Assembly (NCBI GenBank): GCA_002340305.1
Contig: DDLU01000195.1
Location: forward strand, 1 to 6,310
Reading direction: 5' to 3'
DNA from: Desulfovibrio sp. UBA2564
GTDB taxonomy: Bacteria > Desulfobacterota > Desulfovibrionia > Desulfovibrionales > Desulfovibrionaceae
Length of the DNA stretch: 6,310 bases
Of the stretch, positions 4,867 through 6,310 are shown in pieces (within the stretch, counting starts at the first letter, position 1; every line of letters starts with the position of its first letter). The notes beneath the pieces are model-generated. The model was not told where the DNA came from and ran no database searches. It was given only the letters and a program-made list of their open reading frames with translations. The position numbers and the translations under genes were made by a program.

Positions 4867-6310
4867 ATGAAATTTAGAGATTGGAGTTTAAAAACTAAAA
4901 TTATCATCCCCACTTTCTGTGTGGTTGTGGCTATCTTAACAGCCAGCACGTGGGTCATGACCAGTCAATCCAGAGACTTGGCTGTTAAACAGGCAACAGA
5001 AAACGCAAAGTCCGTTGCCGAAGGGTACGGGAATGAAATATCCGTAACATTAAGCAAGGCCCTCACCGCAACGCGAACACTTGCCGCCATGTTTGAAATG
5101 GGTGCGGACTACACCCCGGTCCCGGACCGTGAGTTTCTGGATTCCGTTTTGGTGAAAACCTTGAAAATGCACCCCGGTATTGCCGCTGCATGGTGTGGTT
5201 TTCCTCCGAACAAATATGACGGTCGCGAAGCAGAATACATGGATAAATATAATGGGACCTACCTAAACTGGTACCACCGCGAGAATGGCGGAATCGCCGA
5301 ACGCTTCACCGGCGGCAAGGGCATGGAGGAAGCGGCATGGTTTAAAGTTCCCATGGCAGGTAATGTTGAAACCATTACCGAACCCTACCCTTGGAAAGCT
5401 GACGGCAAAACTTTTTATCTTTGCTCCACAGGATATCCGGTTAAAAAAAATGGTCGAAACATCGGTTGTGTAGGTGTTGATTTTTATCTCAATGACTTGC
5501 AGGAAGCCGTTCTGGCAATCAAACCTTTTGAAACCGGTTATGCATTTCTCGTCACCAACAAAGGTAATTTTGTTGCCCACCCGGACGAAGAGATTCAAGG
5601 CAAAAATATCAATGATGCCATACGTGAGGAGCAGAAAAATGACATCTTACGCGCCATTAAAAATGGCGAGGCCTATTCATATGTCCGCAAATCGCCGCTC
5701 AACGGAGAAAGAGAATTTGTCACTTATGCGCCCATCAAAGTCGGTAAGACCGAATTCCCCTGGAGTATCGGACTGGTGATTCCCATGGATAAAGTTGAAG
5801 CACAGGCTAACGCCATTGCTAAAAACAGCATGATTGTCAGCGCGATTTCGGTCATCGTTCTCCTTGGGATATTATTTCTGCTCGGCAGCATGATCAGTAA
5901 ACCGATCCTGAAGATTGCAGGCTATACTGCCAGCGTTGCAGAAGGCGACCTTGATGCAGAATTGACCATCAGCCAGAAAGACGAGATCGGACGCATGGCA
6001 GATTCATTGCGCTCCATGGTCGGGGAATTGAAAAAAACAATTCTTAAAGCCGAAGATGAAACCCGCAAGGCCGAGGAAGAATCACTCAAAGCTCAGGAAG
6101 CTACCGCCGAGGCGGAAAAAGCCCGCGCCAAAGCCGACATGGCCCGCACCGAAGGACTGCACCATGCAGCAGATAGAGTGGAAATGATTCTTGAACGGGT
6201 AGTTTCTGCGTCCGAGCAGATGTCCGTACAGTCAAACCAGTTGCTCAGCGGAGCAGAAATCCAGAGCGACCGCATTACTTCCACAGCTACAGCCATGGAA
6301 GAAATGAATG
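4867..6310 (+). CDS. Methyl-accepting chemotaxis protein with dCache-like sensor (3' truncated by window)
   Basis: The open frame runs 481 codons to the window edge with no stop. The start is supported by AAAGGA 6 nt upstream and a normal N-terminus: a short basic tail then a membrane anchor (residues about 11-31). Residues about 35-318 form the periplasmic sensor. Its order 'WCGFPPNKYDGREAEY', 'NWYHRENGG', 'ITEPYPWKADGK', 'IGCVGVDFYLNDLQ', then a second module with 'GYAFLVTNKGNFVAHPD' and 'FPWSIGLVIPMDKV', fits a double Cache (dCACHE_1) domain. A second membrane segment (about 321-342) is followed by HAMP (about 343-395, 'KDEIGRMADSLRSM'), an Ala/Glu/Lys-rich coiled linker (about 393-430) and the beginning of the signalling domain ('TSTATAMEEMN'). 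The hairpin tip and methylation sites lie beyond the window. The receptor would report a periplasmic ligand to CheA/CheW. The ligand is unknown, and the link to the neighbouring transporter is by position only. Confidence 0.9.
   Translation, partial: MKFRDWSLKTKIIIPTFCVVVAILTASTWVMTSQSRDLAVKQATENAKSVAEGYGNEISVTLSKALTATRTLAAMFEMGADYTPVPDREFLDSVLVKTLKMHPGIAAAWCGFPPNKYDGREAEYMDKYNGTYLNWYHRENGGIAERFTGGKGMEEAAWFKVPMAGNVETITEPYPWKADGKTFYLCSTGYPVKKNGRNIGCVGVDFYLNDLQEAVLAIKPFETGYAFLVTNKGNFVAHPDEEIQGKNINDAIREEQKNDILRAIKNGEAYSYVRKSPLNGEREFVTYAPIKVGKTEFPWSIGLVIPMDKVEAQANAIAKNSMIVSAISVIVLLGILFLLGSMISKPILKIAGYTASVAEGDLDAELTISQKDEIGRMADSLRSMVGELKKTILKAEDETRKAEEESLKAQEATAEAEKARAKADMARTEGLHHAADRVEMILERVVSASEQMSVQSNQLLSGAEIQSDRITSTATAMEEMN

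Overview
The window looks like a chromosomal segment of a Desulfovibrio-type sulfate reducer (Desulfovibrionales, perhaps a marine Maridesulfovibrio-like genus). The grounds are the base composition, which looks close to balanced by eye, the content of the cluster, and above all the chemoreceptor at the right end. Its long Ala/Glu/Lys-rich linker after HAMP and its 'TATAMEEMN' start of the signalling domain are typical of that group. The assignment is an inference from remembered family resemblance; no search was run.

All genes are on the + strand. Positions 1-238 hold the C-terminal end of a molybdenum-hydroxylase FAD subunit (XdhB/CutM type). Three tightly packed maturation genes follow: a MocA-type molybdenum cofactor cytidylyltransferase (258-887), a YqeB/EF2563-family protein (897-1706) and a YqeC-family protein (1709-2500). 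This MocA/YqeB/YqeC set is the known marker of selenium-dependent molybdenum hydroxylases, which carry a labile selenium on the Mo site rather than selenocysteine. The cluster therefore probably makes and matures such an enzyme, whose other subunits should lie upstream.

After a 49-nt gap with a strong ribosome binding site comes an intact BCCT-family secondary transporter (2550-4112), with a recognisable but altered aromatic substrate cage. Two bases later begins a badly decayed MoeA-like molybdopterin-binding gene (4115-4798). It carries two large internal in-frame losses, two mutually compensating frameshifts and substituted motif glycines. In intact relatives this protein belongs to the same hydroxylase-maturation group.

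A 68-nt gap leads to a transmembrane methyl-accepting chemotaxis protein (4867 to beyond the window) with a double-Cache-like periplasmic sensor, HAMP and the beginning of the signalling domain.

Taken together, the segment reads as a uptake, oxidation and possibly sensing locus: a BCCT carrier for a zwitterionic or quaternary-amine compound, a probable selenium-dependent Mo hydroxylase with its cofactor-maturation genes, and a neighbouring chemoreceptor. The substrate is not given by the sequence. A pyridine-type betaine (trigonelline or homarine class) would fit both a BCCT carrier and a Mo hydroxylase, but that is a hypothesis. No RNA gene, CRISPR array, insertion sequence or convincing terminator or promoter was seen.
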